This document shows, piece after piece, positions 33,577-44,692 of a stretch of DNA of 64,000 nucleotides. The notes under the pieces are model-generated. The model ran no database searches and was not told where the DNA came from. It saw only the letters and a program-made list of their open reading frames with translations. The DNA lies in NCBI GenBank assembly GCA_037951105.1, contig JBAMJV010001293.1, positions 248,001-312,000 of the forward strand. The letters are read 5' to 3'. Within the stretch, counting starts at the first letter, position 1, and each line of letters starts with the position of its first letter. This DNA comes from Echinarachnius parma. Its lineage: Eukaryota > Echinodermata > Echinoidea > Clypeasteroida > Echinarachniidae. Position numbers and translations under genes: made by a program.

Positions 33577-34149
33577 GATAAATCATGCAAAACTACCCGT
33601 TTTGTCGATATCAAATGCTGACTTCCAAGTACTATAACTTTTTGTTCATATACGGTACACACTTGAAATTTTCACAGAGTATTGTTGATATAATTGGACA
33701 GTTTTTTGAAAAGTATTAATTCAACTGCTAATATAATCATTGATTTATGCGTAATTATGTAAATCAATAATTTCATATTGTTGGGGAAAAATGCCTAAAA
33801 TTTGAGTTTTGGGCTAAAAATGACCGTGTTAAATATCTTGAACCCCACAGTATTTGGTATCAGATTATAGGAAATTATATTGTCTTTAATATGGTTGCAA
33901 AATAATGCTGATTTGAGGTGTCGTTTGGGAAATCTCGCCAATTATATATAGCAAGACAAAACAATTGCTTTGTTGGACGCCATCTTGGATTTGGAGGTGT
34001 TCGCAACAAATTTGTTGAGGTAGACCTCTGAATTATGTTGTCTCATTAACAATACTTGCAATTAAAATCGGTCTAAACTTGTTGTGGAGATCTGGCAACC
34101 TAAAGTCACTTGTTTCGACTTTGGCCCTCCGCCTAATAAGGTAAAATTG

Positions 34150-36810
34150 CATCACGGTATGAAGAGCCGTAGGTTCAAGACGCACTGGATAAGTGATTTA
34201 TTTTTTATTTTTTATTTTTTATTTCATAGGAAATTTTGTTTTAACATATGCCAGCGTTTTGTGCATAGGAATGGGAATGAAAATTATAATTTTTGTGTTA
34301 ACTTAAATACACAATTATTAAATTCAGGTGAGTGAAGTCCTGACATTCTGCTAGTAATAGTATTAAGCTTTATATATTAGTGGATGGAGGGGGTAGGGTC
34401 ATTTTAAAATTGATTCATCACCCTGTTTCAGCCAACTCTTCATCAAGCACAAATTTTATTTTACTCTTTTCCGACCAAGAATTAATAACAACTTATGAAT
34501 AGGAAGCAATGTTGAGCAACCCAGCCCCGCCCCCCTCCCCCCTCCCCCCCCCCCCCCCCCCCCCACACACATACGGACACAAACACACCCGTTATAGTAT
34601 ACATACACACAGCACACGCACGCTATGACTACGATTATGTTCATTATGCATGGTTTGTCAGATTCGAACTTGAGATGCCGTGTCATGCATTCTTTGATTT
34701 TATGCTGCTAGTGCTGCACGTTGTAACTTGGAAACTGCTATGTTATGCAATATGTTTCTATCTCTATAGTTGAGATGAAACTCAAGAGATTATGCAAATA
34801 TATATGTTGTTGCTATTCATTTGAAATAGTGTGAATAGTCTTGTTGGTGGTGCATCATGAGTTCCTTTTCAAAACAGATAATGCGGAGAGCACAATGAGG
34901 ATAACGATTGCTTGGACAGAATAATACAGTTCGAACAATAATGTTCCTCCTAGCGCCTCAAATAATGCAATAGATCGTACACCTGTTCTGAATAATTATA
35001 CATAAGCATGAATGAAACATGTCGAAGATGTGTGAAAGGGCTGAAAGAATATGCTTTAAATTCCGCTTCAGAACGTGGTTCAACTATAGATGGTATTGGT
35101 CTGTTTTTAGATCTCAAAGTACGCGGATCAAATCCACCCAAATGAAGTCCTGCGTTTTTTTAAATAGTATTAGTTGTTGGTTCTGTTTCCCTGTTTTGTG
35201 TCATTCTCCTTTCATTTCACTTTTTTTCTCGTCATTTTTTGTTCATTATATTCTTTTTATTTATTTTGTTTTAAATTGTTTCAATTCATTTGTTTCTTTT
35301 GTAACCTGCATTTAAAAACAATGTTTTCATGATTGGTTTTGTTTGCATTCATTCAAATACAGTATGCACATAGCGCACACACCTCACACACGTTAATACC
35401 AGAATAAAGTTAGCAAGTATCTGTAATCCCAATATAAATCAATTGTTGGCCCCAAAGTCCACTCAGATTGATATAAAGGGACAACATTTCTCCTCCGATA
35501 GACAAGATCGCTACTATATTTTATTTCCCAAGTGCTTCAAAATATGACGACATCTGGGATAACCTCGATCACTTAATCGACTGTAAATCAACGGCATAAT
35601 ATGCCATTACAAAATGGACTATCATGCAGAGAGCGCTATAATGCATAGTTACGTAATATTCAAACAGATCGACTGCTTGTACGAGGTTTATCTGCCTAGT
35701 AACAGCTTAAGTGTGCGTCGTAAAATATGATAACAAAAGAATCACATGGAAACCAAACAGGTGATCGTGATGAATAGAAATTCAACTGGAAAGAGAAAAC
35801 TAGTTAAAGATAAATTACCTTATTAGATGAACATAATGCTTAAATACAGAGCGATTTTGTAATAAATATTTGTACATGGAATATTTTCTATGGAATGATT
35901 TGTGAAAATACTATAACATGTTAATGCCAAACACATTCCCTTATTTAAACATATCAGGAACCAATGGCTATGAGGCAGAATGCATGTTGTACATACATAC
36001 TCGATAGCTACATTGCTATTTAACATGTTTAATTTGATTGAATTGTTTTTAATTGTCATCTGCCAGCATTTAGGGGATTTGGCTTTAAGGCGCGTATTTT
36101 CTTAAAGTAATTATAATACAATACGTAATCCTCATTGATTTACTGGTCGTGATGTTCAGTGAAATATTTTGGACGGGTCGAAGGGGAAGGATGATGGGTA
36201 GCTTGAGAGACATCGTTAAATGGACCAAGGCCCAAGGGTGTCGAAAATTCATAACAAACATTATTTTAAAAACACGTTACAAGTTACAAGTTGCCCCTTC
36301 CCCCTTTACCACTATTTGGCGGCCTTGGGGAAACAACTGAATAAGTGGTCTCGGTCTCGGCCTCGAACATTTTTGGCGACGGACATGCACCCCCCCCCCC
36401 CCCCCCCCCCCATGGGCGTCGATACTTACGTAATACCCATTCATCAGGGGGATGGATGAATAGATCATCCCCCCTGATGAATGGGTATCAATGACAGATC
36501 GACGCCCATGCCCCCCCCCCCCCCCCCGCCTACACGACTCTTAACTAGTGTGTTTGTGTGTGTGTGTGGGGGGGGGGGGGGGGGGGGGTGGGGTGTGGTG
36601 GGGTGGGACAGGGAATGCCATGATTTCACCTGATAATTGTGTATCTGACAAAAAGTAAATGATTTTCCTTCCTATTCCTATGCACAAAACGGTGGCATTT
36701 GTTAAAACAAAATTTCCTATGAAATCGAAGAATAAAAACATAATTCATCCAATGCGACTTGAACCTACGGCTTTACATACCGCCATGCCTAGAATGATTT
36801 GCACCAACCA
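34150..36810. repeat. Inverted pair of tRNA-like SINE copies enclosing 2.3 kb
   Basis: 34150-34300 on the plus strand has GAGCCGTAGGTTCAAGACGC (B-box-like GGTTCAAG), a TTTTTTATT tract, then TTTCATAGGAAATTTTGTTT. The minus strand at 36645-36810 has the same series (GTAAAGCCGTAGGTTCAAGT, then TTTCATAGGAAATTTTGTTT) and extends to a head TTGGTGCAAATCATTCTAGG. The interior (34300-36640) has a poly(C) at about 34543-34564, a CT/T-rich stretch at 35160-35290, and otherwise no recognised gene. Confidence 0.65.
36411..36510. repeat. Hairpin between two poly(C) runs
   Basis: CATGGGCGTCGAT...ATACCCATTCATCAGGGGG pairs with CCCCCTGATGAATGGGTAT...ATCGACGCCCATG. Poly(C) of about 20 precedes it and poly(C) of about 17 follows it, both on the plus strand, so the runs themselves are not mirrored. 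36551-36605 adds a (GT)n run followed by poly(G). Confidence 0.8.
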
Positions 36811-37329
36811 CCGACCCAAGAGCTACTTCTGCTTGCTTGGTGGGTTTTTTACCCTAAGTAACGTTTACCTCTTCTCAATTTTACATGATTATGCTATCAT
36901 GAATATTCATTAAGACCTGCTTGAAGATCGTTGACAAAGGGCTAGATACATATTCATTATACTAGATCCTTGTGGACGGGGCTGGGGCTGTTGATAATAT
37001 CTGCTAATACTGTGAGAAAGTAGCGCCTCTAGTCAAACTTGTACGGTAGTATGCATACTTTTGTTCGATTGCCCTTTATGATATCAGCTTTATTGGTAAA
37101 TGATCTCTATATAAATCAAATAATGGATTGTTATATAAAGTGTACATAAAACAAAATAATCCGAACGTTATGATCCTGTATTAACGTTGTTATTATTTTC
37201 GTTCTTATATAACTTACGGGGGGGCGTAAGGGGACCTTGAAGGAGCAGGAAGTTGGGTTACCTAATGTCGTCTAAGCAAAGCTGCATCCTTCACATGGTC
37301 AGTGGTGCAAAGCCAAGTCAGTTATAATA

Positions 37330-37755
37330 TATTTTGTCTTTGTTCTAGAATGGCCTTTCATATTGTAGTGTTCATTGATATGCCACCAATCACTTGGAAA
37401 TTGAAGCGATACAAGTTGATGAGAGGCATGCGCCTGCTCCGGGACAATGCGCCTGCTCACACGGGCAGGCAGGGTAGCCCTGAAAAGACCATAGAATATT
37501 ATACTGTGGGATGGGATTGTTGCCGCTTCCACACTATTCCAATGACCTGGCATCGTTAGATCTATTCACACAAATAAGAAACAATCCAGATGTTATGCTT
37601 TTCGGATGATAATGAGACAACAATGCTGTTACGCAGGTTTCTGAGGGATTTTCTTCCAGGAGACTTCTTCCAGGAGGTCCTGGAGACCCTTATGACATGT
37701 AGGAAGCGTGCAGGAAAGTATGTGGCTGTCTATGAGGATTATGTGGAGAAATGAA
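37330..37755 (+). pseudogene. Decayed mariner (DD34D) transposase fragment
   Basis: The frame at 37430-37470 reads MRLLRDNAPAHTG, the second catalytic Asp region of mariner transposases (DNAPAHT at 37443-37463). After a frame change, 37513-37570 reads GLLPLPHYSNDLASLDLF, equivalent to the usual HPPYSPDLAPSDYHLF with the third catalytic Asp at 37544-37546. The two Asp codons are 101 bases apart, which is about 34 residues after the shift. Then 37620-37754 reads FLPGDFFQEVLETLMTCRK and AVYEDYVEK followed by a stop, the C-terminal end. At least two frame changes and one stop make it dead. It belongs to the IS630-Tc1-mariner group. The 5' half is not recognisable. Confidence 0.8.
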
Positions 37756-38150
37756 CATCTGTCCATATTAATCAATGTTGCACCTTTACGACTTCAAGGT
37801 CAGGCTATGAACTATTTGGACGCCACTCGTACACTATTTTGTTTGCCATTAAATGTTTCAAAAGTACTGTCTGGCTCGCCCATGCATCCTACAAATGTTA
37901 CTCTACATCACAACAAAGTTATACAGTACCTTTAAAGATGCATAATGCCATAGGCCGTACTAATATTCTGAAAATGGAACATGATTATTGAATAAATTAT
38001 ATATAATAAATTTGTTTAGCGCAGGCTAATGTAGCAACGTGAAATGCGAGCAAGCAGTGGCCTTAACATACCTAAGCGTGACGCCATTACATGCTCGAGA
38101 CCCAGACTCATGCTGATTATGTTGTAACAATACTCAAATAAAGCTCCTGG

Positions 38151-38462
38151 GTGGTGTTTCAAAAATATCTTAAGTTGAACTTAACTCTAAGTTGGACTTA
38201 AAAAGTATGGACAGCCATTTGTAGCCTTGGAATAAATTATATTCAAATGCAAAAATGCAAGTATTTTGGACTTTTCATAAATTTTACATCAAAAACATGA
38301 AATTCCCTTGATAATAGAAAATATCAATGATATGAAAAAACATTTGTATGCCTTTTAAAATATTTTTTTACAAAATTGTTTCATAGAACATAACGGCATT
38401 CCATAAATACTAAGTCCAACTTAGAGTTAAGTTCAACTTAGGATCTTTGTGAAACACACCCC
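38151..38462. mobile_element. MITE with GGTGTTTCA ends and about 48-bp inverted arms
   Basis: GGTGTTTCAAAAATATCTTA plus AGTTGAACTTAACTCTAAGT at the left is mirrored by TAAGTCCAACTTAGAGTTAA through TTTGTGAAACACACC at the right, followed by a poly(C) run to 38477. The inside is AT-rich with no ORF. 37756-38150 shows nothing recognisable. Confidence 0.8.
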
Positions 38463-38477
38463 CCCCCCCCCCCCCCC

Positions 38478-39217
38478 TGAGGGGTACTTGCGGTAGAATG
38501 TCATTATTGCAGAAATAGCAGATTCATTGTAAATACTGTAAATGAAATTCCGATGTAGAACACTTCTATTGCAAATCGGAGATAATTCGTAAACTGATCG
38601 AAATTATCATAATAAACCAGAAAGTTTGACACAAGGATCACGCACATGCAGACATGGGACAGTGTTAAACAGTGTTGACAACTTGAGGTTATTTTGACGG
38701 TGGCTATCGCCAAAACAAAGCATCAAAATTAACGAATAAACGGTGGGGATTGGAAGCGATTCGTGACCATTTCAAATGTCGAAGTGAAAGAACTTGCCCA
38801 TAATATATAAATCTATACTAAAACACTCACACAAATAAAATTCGAATTCATCGTGCAAATTATTAATACATCGGACTTCAAAGTTCAATTTTACCCTTTA
38901 AAAAAAGACACTAATCGAATTGAACATAACCTCGCAAGTAAAATATGCAACTCTAACTATGGGTGGTAAGGAATACGCCGCTGCAAGATTCTACATTAGA
39001 TGATAAACTGATGCAACGCGAATTCATCCAGCCTCAGTCTTAGGTATATTCTAAGTAAATTGGTAGCTATTTTCGTCATTATTTAATGCTCCTGACTCGA
39101 TGTCACGCGGCGCTGTGATTATGGTAGCACAATCGTCAGATGCGTCACGATATTAGTATTACCACCACCATTGGTCAGTTGGGTCTTCGAACTATATCGA
39201 ATTAAACTGTTACATGC
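38478..39217. other. Intergenic DNA, nothing recognised
   Basis: AT-rich DNA without a supported gene or repeat. Confidence 0.35.
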
Positions 39218-39416
39218 AATAGACCGCTTCTGTAATGTATGCAAATAATATGCGTATGACGTAAGACTCCCCGTTGGCAAGCTTAACAATAGTAACTAGG
39301 TCCGGCAAGCTAAGTTTGCCGGAGCTTGCCGGACCTAGTTACTAGTGTTAAGCTTGCCAACGGGGAGTCTGACGTCATACGCATATTATTTGCATACATT
39401 ACAGAAGCGGTCTATT
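39218..39416. mobile_element. Near-perfect 199-bp palindromic MITE
   Basis: AATAGACCGCTTCTGTAATG at the left and its exact complement at the right; the arms match almost base for base through GACTCCCCGTTGGCAAGCTTAA to an axis near 39317 with small inner repeats of TCCGGCAAGCT. The high arm identity suggests recent origin or arm conversion. A diverged, interrupted copy is at 19856-20385. Confidence 0.85.
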
Positions 39417-39448
39417 CGAATCAACCACATGCACGGCACAATGACGTA

Positions 39449-39780
39449 TTAAAGGGACTTAGTAACATTGTCCAAATCCTAAAAATCCAATAGGAAATCT
39501 AGCGGTTCCCTCATACCTTATTGTATTCGTATTAACAATAAATGCATGGGACTGGTTTCGGTTTTCCAATTTCCCTTTCGTTAAAAAGATATTTACGATT
39601 CAAGTGTTCAGATGTTAAATTATCCACTTTGCATTTTTGCTCATTACTTGGCCATATAACGTCCATTTAACTTGACATTCTCACACAATACCCTGTGGAC
39701 ATATCGGATAACAACAATATACATTATATCAACCATTCATCAATTTTGCACATGTCAACAAAGTAATACTAGATCCCTAG
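39449..39780 (-). mobile_element. TTAA element family B, copy in reverse orientation
   Basis: TTAAAGGGACTTAGTAACATTG at the left and TTTGCACATGTCAACAAAGT through ACTAGATCCCTAG at the right match the reverse complement of 40974-41359; the outer right end is degraded. Confidence 0.75.
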
Positions 39781-40973
39781 TTATATTAAAGTATGTGTGG
39801 ATAATCTGTAGAAGGAAAGTTCAGTCACGGGTAAGTGATCATGATGTTCTTGTAGATGTATCTGCCTCAAGTCAAGTATGAGTTATGGTAATGTGGCAGT
39901 ATATTATTTGTTTTACTTAAGTTTATAGAACTATATATTTAATCATTAACAACTAAAAATTCTTATTTTATATTACAATACATGAAATATACATTAAATC
40001 ATTACACATATCGTTAGCTCACCGGCGCCTATAACTCTTAACAAATACCCTGACTCATTACTACAATTAAATAAATATATAAATTAAAAACTGCTTGTTT
40101 TGGGTTGTTTTTTAACGAAAGAACAAAACAATACTAAATCTTTACATGCACACACTATTCACCTTCTTCGGTGTGGCATTAATCTACAAGATACACATAC
40201 AACACACGCATGCATATACAACATAGACACACACGCACACACACACAACCAGACACAACGACACAGAAACACACACACATCAGACACATGTCACACAAGT
40301 CACACACATACACATATACAAATACACACATGACACATTAGTCACACATACACGCATACATCCATATGGACACAAGATAATTGCACATACATACACATAC
40401 ACAAACAATTCCCTTTCTTCAGCGAAACAAGCAGTTGCCAATTTCATCCACCCATCATTTTTATATTATTTTCTGTTAGCAGTCTTAATAACCATATTAT
40501 TTTGGTCTGAATATTTTTTCAGCGAGTGTTTCGTCTCAGCATTCTTGTTAAACAGGTTGTTACGCCCCTCGGGCCTTGCTTGGTGGGTGCTCGCTTTAAA
40601 TCCGAGATCAGGTTATATTTCGTAGGCATACAATTGTAACCCATTCGCACGTCAGTTTTGCTCAATTCTTGTTGGCATGGTAGTTAATAGGTGCACACAA
40701 TTCAGTTTTATCATGAATTATTATGCACGTGTCTGATATTTTGAGGTTAGCACGCAGGCTTGTTATAAAACAGAAAATAATAAGCCTTAGGCCCGCCTTA
40801 GGGGCCTAACGAAATACCAACATACACCAACGTACATCAAATATGTCAAATGATCAGACCAAACTATATTACATCAGACATAGACTGAACGAGGAATTGG
40901 ATCAATCTACTTTTATGTAGGGTTACATATCAGTTTATTAAAGACACATTTATCATCATATATAACCACACCG
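39781..40973. repeat. AT-rich spacer with a CA-rich microsatellite
   Basis: 40190-40345 is an impure ACACAC/ACATAC microsatellite. The rest shows no gene. Confidence 0.7.
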
Positions 40974-41359
40974 TTAAAGGGATCTAGTAACTTTGTTGAC
41001 ATGTGCAAAAAGTGATGAATGGTTGATGCAATGTATATTATTGTTATCTCATATGTCCACAGGGTATTGTGTGAAAATTTCAAGTCAAATGGACATTGCA
41101 TGGCCAAGTAATGAGCGAACATGCAAAGTGATATTCAATAACTCACTGCACTCACTTAGTACACAGAAGAAAAACTCGCTCGGAGTTTTTCTTATCTGAA
41201 TACTTCGATCGTACATATCTTTGTAACGAAAGGGAAATTTGAAAAACCGAAACCTGTCCCATGATTTTATTGTTAATACGAATACAACAAGGTATGAGGG
41301 AACCGCTAGAATGAAAAATTTATTTTGAGGATTTGGACAATGTTACTAAGTCCCTTTAA
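40974..41359 (+). mobile_element. TTAA element family B, full copy
   Basis: TTAA-AGGGATCTAGTAACTTTGT at the left and ACAATGTTACTAAGTCCCT-TTAA at the right give short inverted ends with a TTAA duplication. 386 bp, no ORF of note. The interior contains GACATGTGCAAAAAGTGATG and AACCGAAACCTGTCCC, which identify the other copies at 11163, 13255, 39449 and 43503. Confidence 0.85.
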
Positions 41360-42663
41360 TTGATTTGCAGACAAGTTATTAGCAATGGTGTAAGAACTAC
41401 AAATTCGCAAACATCCTGTATGTACCAAATCGCGGTTTAAACATCATTGTTAGCTGTATCGATATATTTGCGAACAAAATCATCATTATCATCATCATCA
41501 TGACTTGAGGAAAAAGTTCTGCAATTTCGTCAAACCAAACCGAGATAAGGTATTTCAAGATTTGAACTTCGACATACTTGGTGCATAGTTGTAAAGAAAG
41601 GTATTGGACCTTCGCTGCATGTTTGCTGTAATCGTCATGCCTATAACACGTCTGCGGTATATTATTAGCAATATTCTCTCATAAAGTCAAATTTAGTCCC
41701 GATAAATGAATCACAACTACTAACTCGGTGTTCTAAAATAAACTTCCGTTTAAAAATAAGGAGCGAACATAACGGCACTGCGGGCGATGATTCACAGGCA
41801 TGCTATCGAAATTCAAAATAGTTTAGAGTTGTTGTTCACTCATTTGGGTTTTTTCATAATGTTTATTGTTGTGTCTGGAATAAGGTTAGAATCACCAAAT
41901 AACCTTCACCCAAATACAAGTTGCCCCAGGCTACTGCAGAAAAGTTTCAGATGAAACATGATATAAGCGTTTTCTTCCTTTTCGATTTAGATATACGTGG
42001 TTGAAAACATTTAAATTGAGCCCATTTATGATATACATACTTTACCCTAGGCGATTGTGTACGGAAAAGTGCAGTATAAAACCCTAGTATGCTTGAGTTT
42101 AAAGTGCTTGTATTCGGTTTGGACATTTCATGCATTTGCGGAGAGCATAATGCTTCAAACAAGCTAGGTCTACAAACATACATTATTTTCATATTCAATT
42201 GATTTTAAAGAGGCATAAAAGCTTTTTGTTGTCATCCATTATCATCATCGAAGTAATACCAACGATATTTCATAAAATGGAACTTACATTTCATCTTTAC
42301 CCTAGATAATTCTCGAAAAATGGACCACGGAGACTTGCATTTTGAAAAGTGAAAGGATTCCCTAATGAGAAATGGGGTCAGCCTGAGATCGATGGACCTT
42401 GGGTGTCACATTTTCCACCAGCTTTATATACATAGCGTGCTATTGCACCCCGCAGGAGGTACCTGGACCATCGCCCGGTAAACGCAATACATTTTACCTA
42501 TATACCTTTGTCTAGCCATCATGACCATTTAGGTATTTATCCATACCTGATTCCTTTGTCTAACGATTGGTATTGTATTAATAGTATTACCGTACCAGAG
42601 AGTCTTCCAAAATTGTTTCAAATTAATCTTTCTCGGAGTCATGTTTGACATTTTTGACTCGAC
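41360..42663. other. Intergenic DNA, nothing recognised
   Basis: AT-rich DNA. A short ATC run lies at about 41485-41505. No gene is supported. Confidence 0.35.
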
Positions 42664-42708
42664 TTTACGCCAAATATGATTAATCATCATCTCTAAGCGC
42701 TTTAAGGC
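42664..42708 (-). mobile_element. SINE tail fragment
   Basis: GCCAAATATGATTAATCATC and ATCTCTAAGCGCTTTA match the tail end of the minus-strand SINE at 13880-14215 in the same orientation. Only the last 45 bases remain. Confidence 0.6.
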
Positions 42709-42712
42709 CTCC

Positions 42713-42930
42713 GCACACAGAGTCAACTCGACCCGATCCGACTGGATTTCAGTCGGTTCAGCTCAGTACATGTTGCCTCAGGACTCCTGTTTTGCCGGTC
42801 AAGAGCCAGTCGGAGATCATTCGAAGCCGATTCAACTTGTGGAATCGGCTACGACTGAGCGAAACCGACTCTAGCCTGACTGAAGACCAGTCGGATCGGA
42901 TCGAGTCGGCTCTGTGTGCGGTGGGCTTTA
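42713..42930. mobile_element. MITE family C, copy 2 (CCGCACACAGAG ends)
   Basis: AGGCCTCCGCACACAGAGTC at the left and GGCTCTGTGTGCGGTGGGCT at the right are inverted. The next layer, CGACCCGATCCGACTGG, is mirrored by CCAGTCGGATCGGATCGAG. The interior resembles the copy at 29191-29419. No coding capacity. It abuts the SINE tail fragment. Confidence 0.75.
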
Positions 42931-43502
42931 CGGTCATCGGACACACTCACAATCAGTCCGCACATGACGTGCAATTGTCTACTCCATTGAAGAGGTATTC
43001 ATTTAAGTATTGATGTAATTAGACAGAATGACGCTTAGACACAGTGATACAAATACAACATGGATGTTAGACGAACTGGGTTTCCCTGACTTATACCATC
43101 AGACCAGATTACATATGTCGAAATTACCCCTCAGTGGTGGACAAAATACTGCGGTTTTGTTGGCTTGAAAGTGATAATGATAGTCGACGTCAAATATTTG
43201 GCATCACCTTGTGTATACCTTAATTCGATTTCTGTTTTTGAAAATCAATTACAATAGAAACATTAAATGTGGTTTACTGCATCTGGAACATTCGTTGACA
43301 AAACAACTTAACCACAATAAATCTTTACATAGAAATGTGTTATTGGAAGTGATTGTTTTATTCTTTACATCACGCAATACAAAAGGACGAGGGGAGAAGA
43401 ACATGAACTCGCCCAAGAAAGGGAGACAGGAATAGAAATGTAATTTAGGATACAGTTTCATGTTCCTTACTACGGTTTCCTGGCAATTTGCCGAAAGACG
43501 CT
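42931..43502. other. Intergenic DNA, nothing recognised
   Basis: No supported feature; ORFs of 74-103 residues here overlap each other on opposite strands and look random. Confidence 0.35.
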
Positions 43503-43871
43503 TAAAGGGATCTAATAACTTTGTTGACATGTGCACAAAATTGATGAATGGTTGATACAATTTACATCGTTCTTATCTGATATGTCCACGGGGTGTTGTG
43601 TGAAAATTTCAAGTGTAATGGACGTTAAATGGCCGAGTAATGAGCAAAAATGCAAAGTGATATTGATTAACTCATTGCACATACTTTGTACACGGTTACG
43701 ACGATCCAGTTGATAATTTAACATCTGAACACATCTTTTTAACGAAAGGGAAATTTGAAAAACCAAACATTTCCCATGCTTTTATTGTTTATACGAATAC
43801 AAGGCATGAGGGAACCGCTAGAATTCCAATTGGATTTTGAGGATTTGGACAATGTTACTAAGTCCCTTTAA
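43503..43871 (+). mobile_element. TTAA element family B, second full copy
   Basis: TTAAAGGGATCTAATAACTTTG through GACAATGTTACTAAGTCCCTTTAA aligns along its length with 40974-41359, same orientation, TTAA at both ends (43503-43506 and 43868-43871). Confidence 0.85.
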
Positions 43872-44014
43872 AAGCAATAGCCCATATAACTACAGATGAG
43901 GAATACCGTCGACAAAAATAGAAATGTGCCTAAACACAATGTTTAAGATTGCGCTTTGTACTATTTATTTTTTGACTAAGCATGTTAAAGTAATATTTCA
44001 TGGGGTAAACACGA

Positions 44015-44105
44015 ATAATCTATTGCGGGATTTGAACCTGCGCTCTTTGAATTCTTCCGTTCCGCAATGATTATACCGATTGGCAACGCGGAATCACTGT
44101 GATCA
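44015..44105 (-). mobile_element. tRNA-like sequence (SINE head or tRNA pseudogene)
   Basis: On the minus strand, CGTTGCCAATCGGTATAATC (A-box-like) is followed at tRNA distance by GCAGGTTCAAATCCCGCAAT (good B box and T-arm). The anticodon arm does not form a clean 5-bp stem with a 7-base loop, so it is not called as a functional tRNA. Confidence 0.5.
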
Positions 44106-44148
44106 TTAGACAACGAAAAGTCGACAGTCAGCCGGTCTTCCGCTGTAG

Positions 44149-44692
44149 TTAAAGGGGTAGTTTAGTTTTGGTAGAGAGGGCGCTGCACATCACAATTTTT
44201 TTGTGAGGTAACGAAAAACTGAGTGTCGAATTTGAGAGAACGTGTAATTTTAATGGCAGAATAAACTTTATTTGGTCAAAATCGGTCCAGAAACGGCTGA
44301 AATATCAATAAATATATCTGATCTTATAATTATTTGGGGCCCAAATAATTAGATGATTTTTTCAAAAAATTCAAAAAATGCTTACACTTTTTCAAAAATG
44401 TTCAAAAGCGTTTTTTAAATAGTTGTTGATGATCTATCTACCTAATCATTATTTCAATAAAAGATCACATGCATAATTTTGTATGAAAAATGGTTTAAAC
44501 CAATGCCTTTTTAGAGAGCGCCCTCTTGTGTTTTAATGGCTCTTTTTTAATGATAACGGGCGTTTTACATAGTCGTTTGTAATTTTGTATACCTTTCGAG
44601 CATGGTGGAGTAATAACTATTAGTTTATAATGTTACTGTCCCGGTTTGGGGTACTAAAGTTCAGCCTTACCAAAACTAAACTACCCCTTTAA
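44149..44692 (+). mobile_element. TTAA element family A, full copy 2
   Basis: TTAAAGGGGTAGTTTAGTTTTGG and CCAAAACTAAACTACCCCTTTAA are inverted and TTAA-flanked. The interior shares AGAGGGCGCTGCACA, AATAAACTTTATTTGGTCAA and AGCATGGTGGAGTAATAAC with the copy at 30757. The two ends differ from copy 1 by the same substitutions on both sides (GGGGTAGTTTAG), so the inverted ends have co-varied. Confidence 0.8.

Larger units (their letters stand above)
31487..37062. mobile_element. 5.6 kb compound inverted repeat (palindromic element 2)
   Basis: The left arm (about 31487-32331) pairs with a right arm split in two: the inner part at 33577-34150 and the outer part at about 36800-37062. Matching landmarks include TTTGACTAGAGGCGCTACT at 31527 against AGTAGCGCCTCTAGTCAAAC at 37020, and GGCGGAGGGCCAAAGTCG at 31760 against GGCCCTCCGCC at 34123. 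The axis holds a CAGGGTG-ended element (32333-33575). The break in the right arm is filled by 34150-36800. No transposase was found in the arms. Confidence 0.75.
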
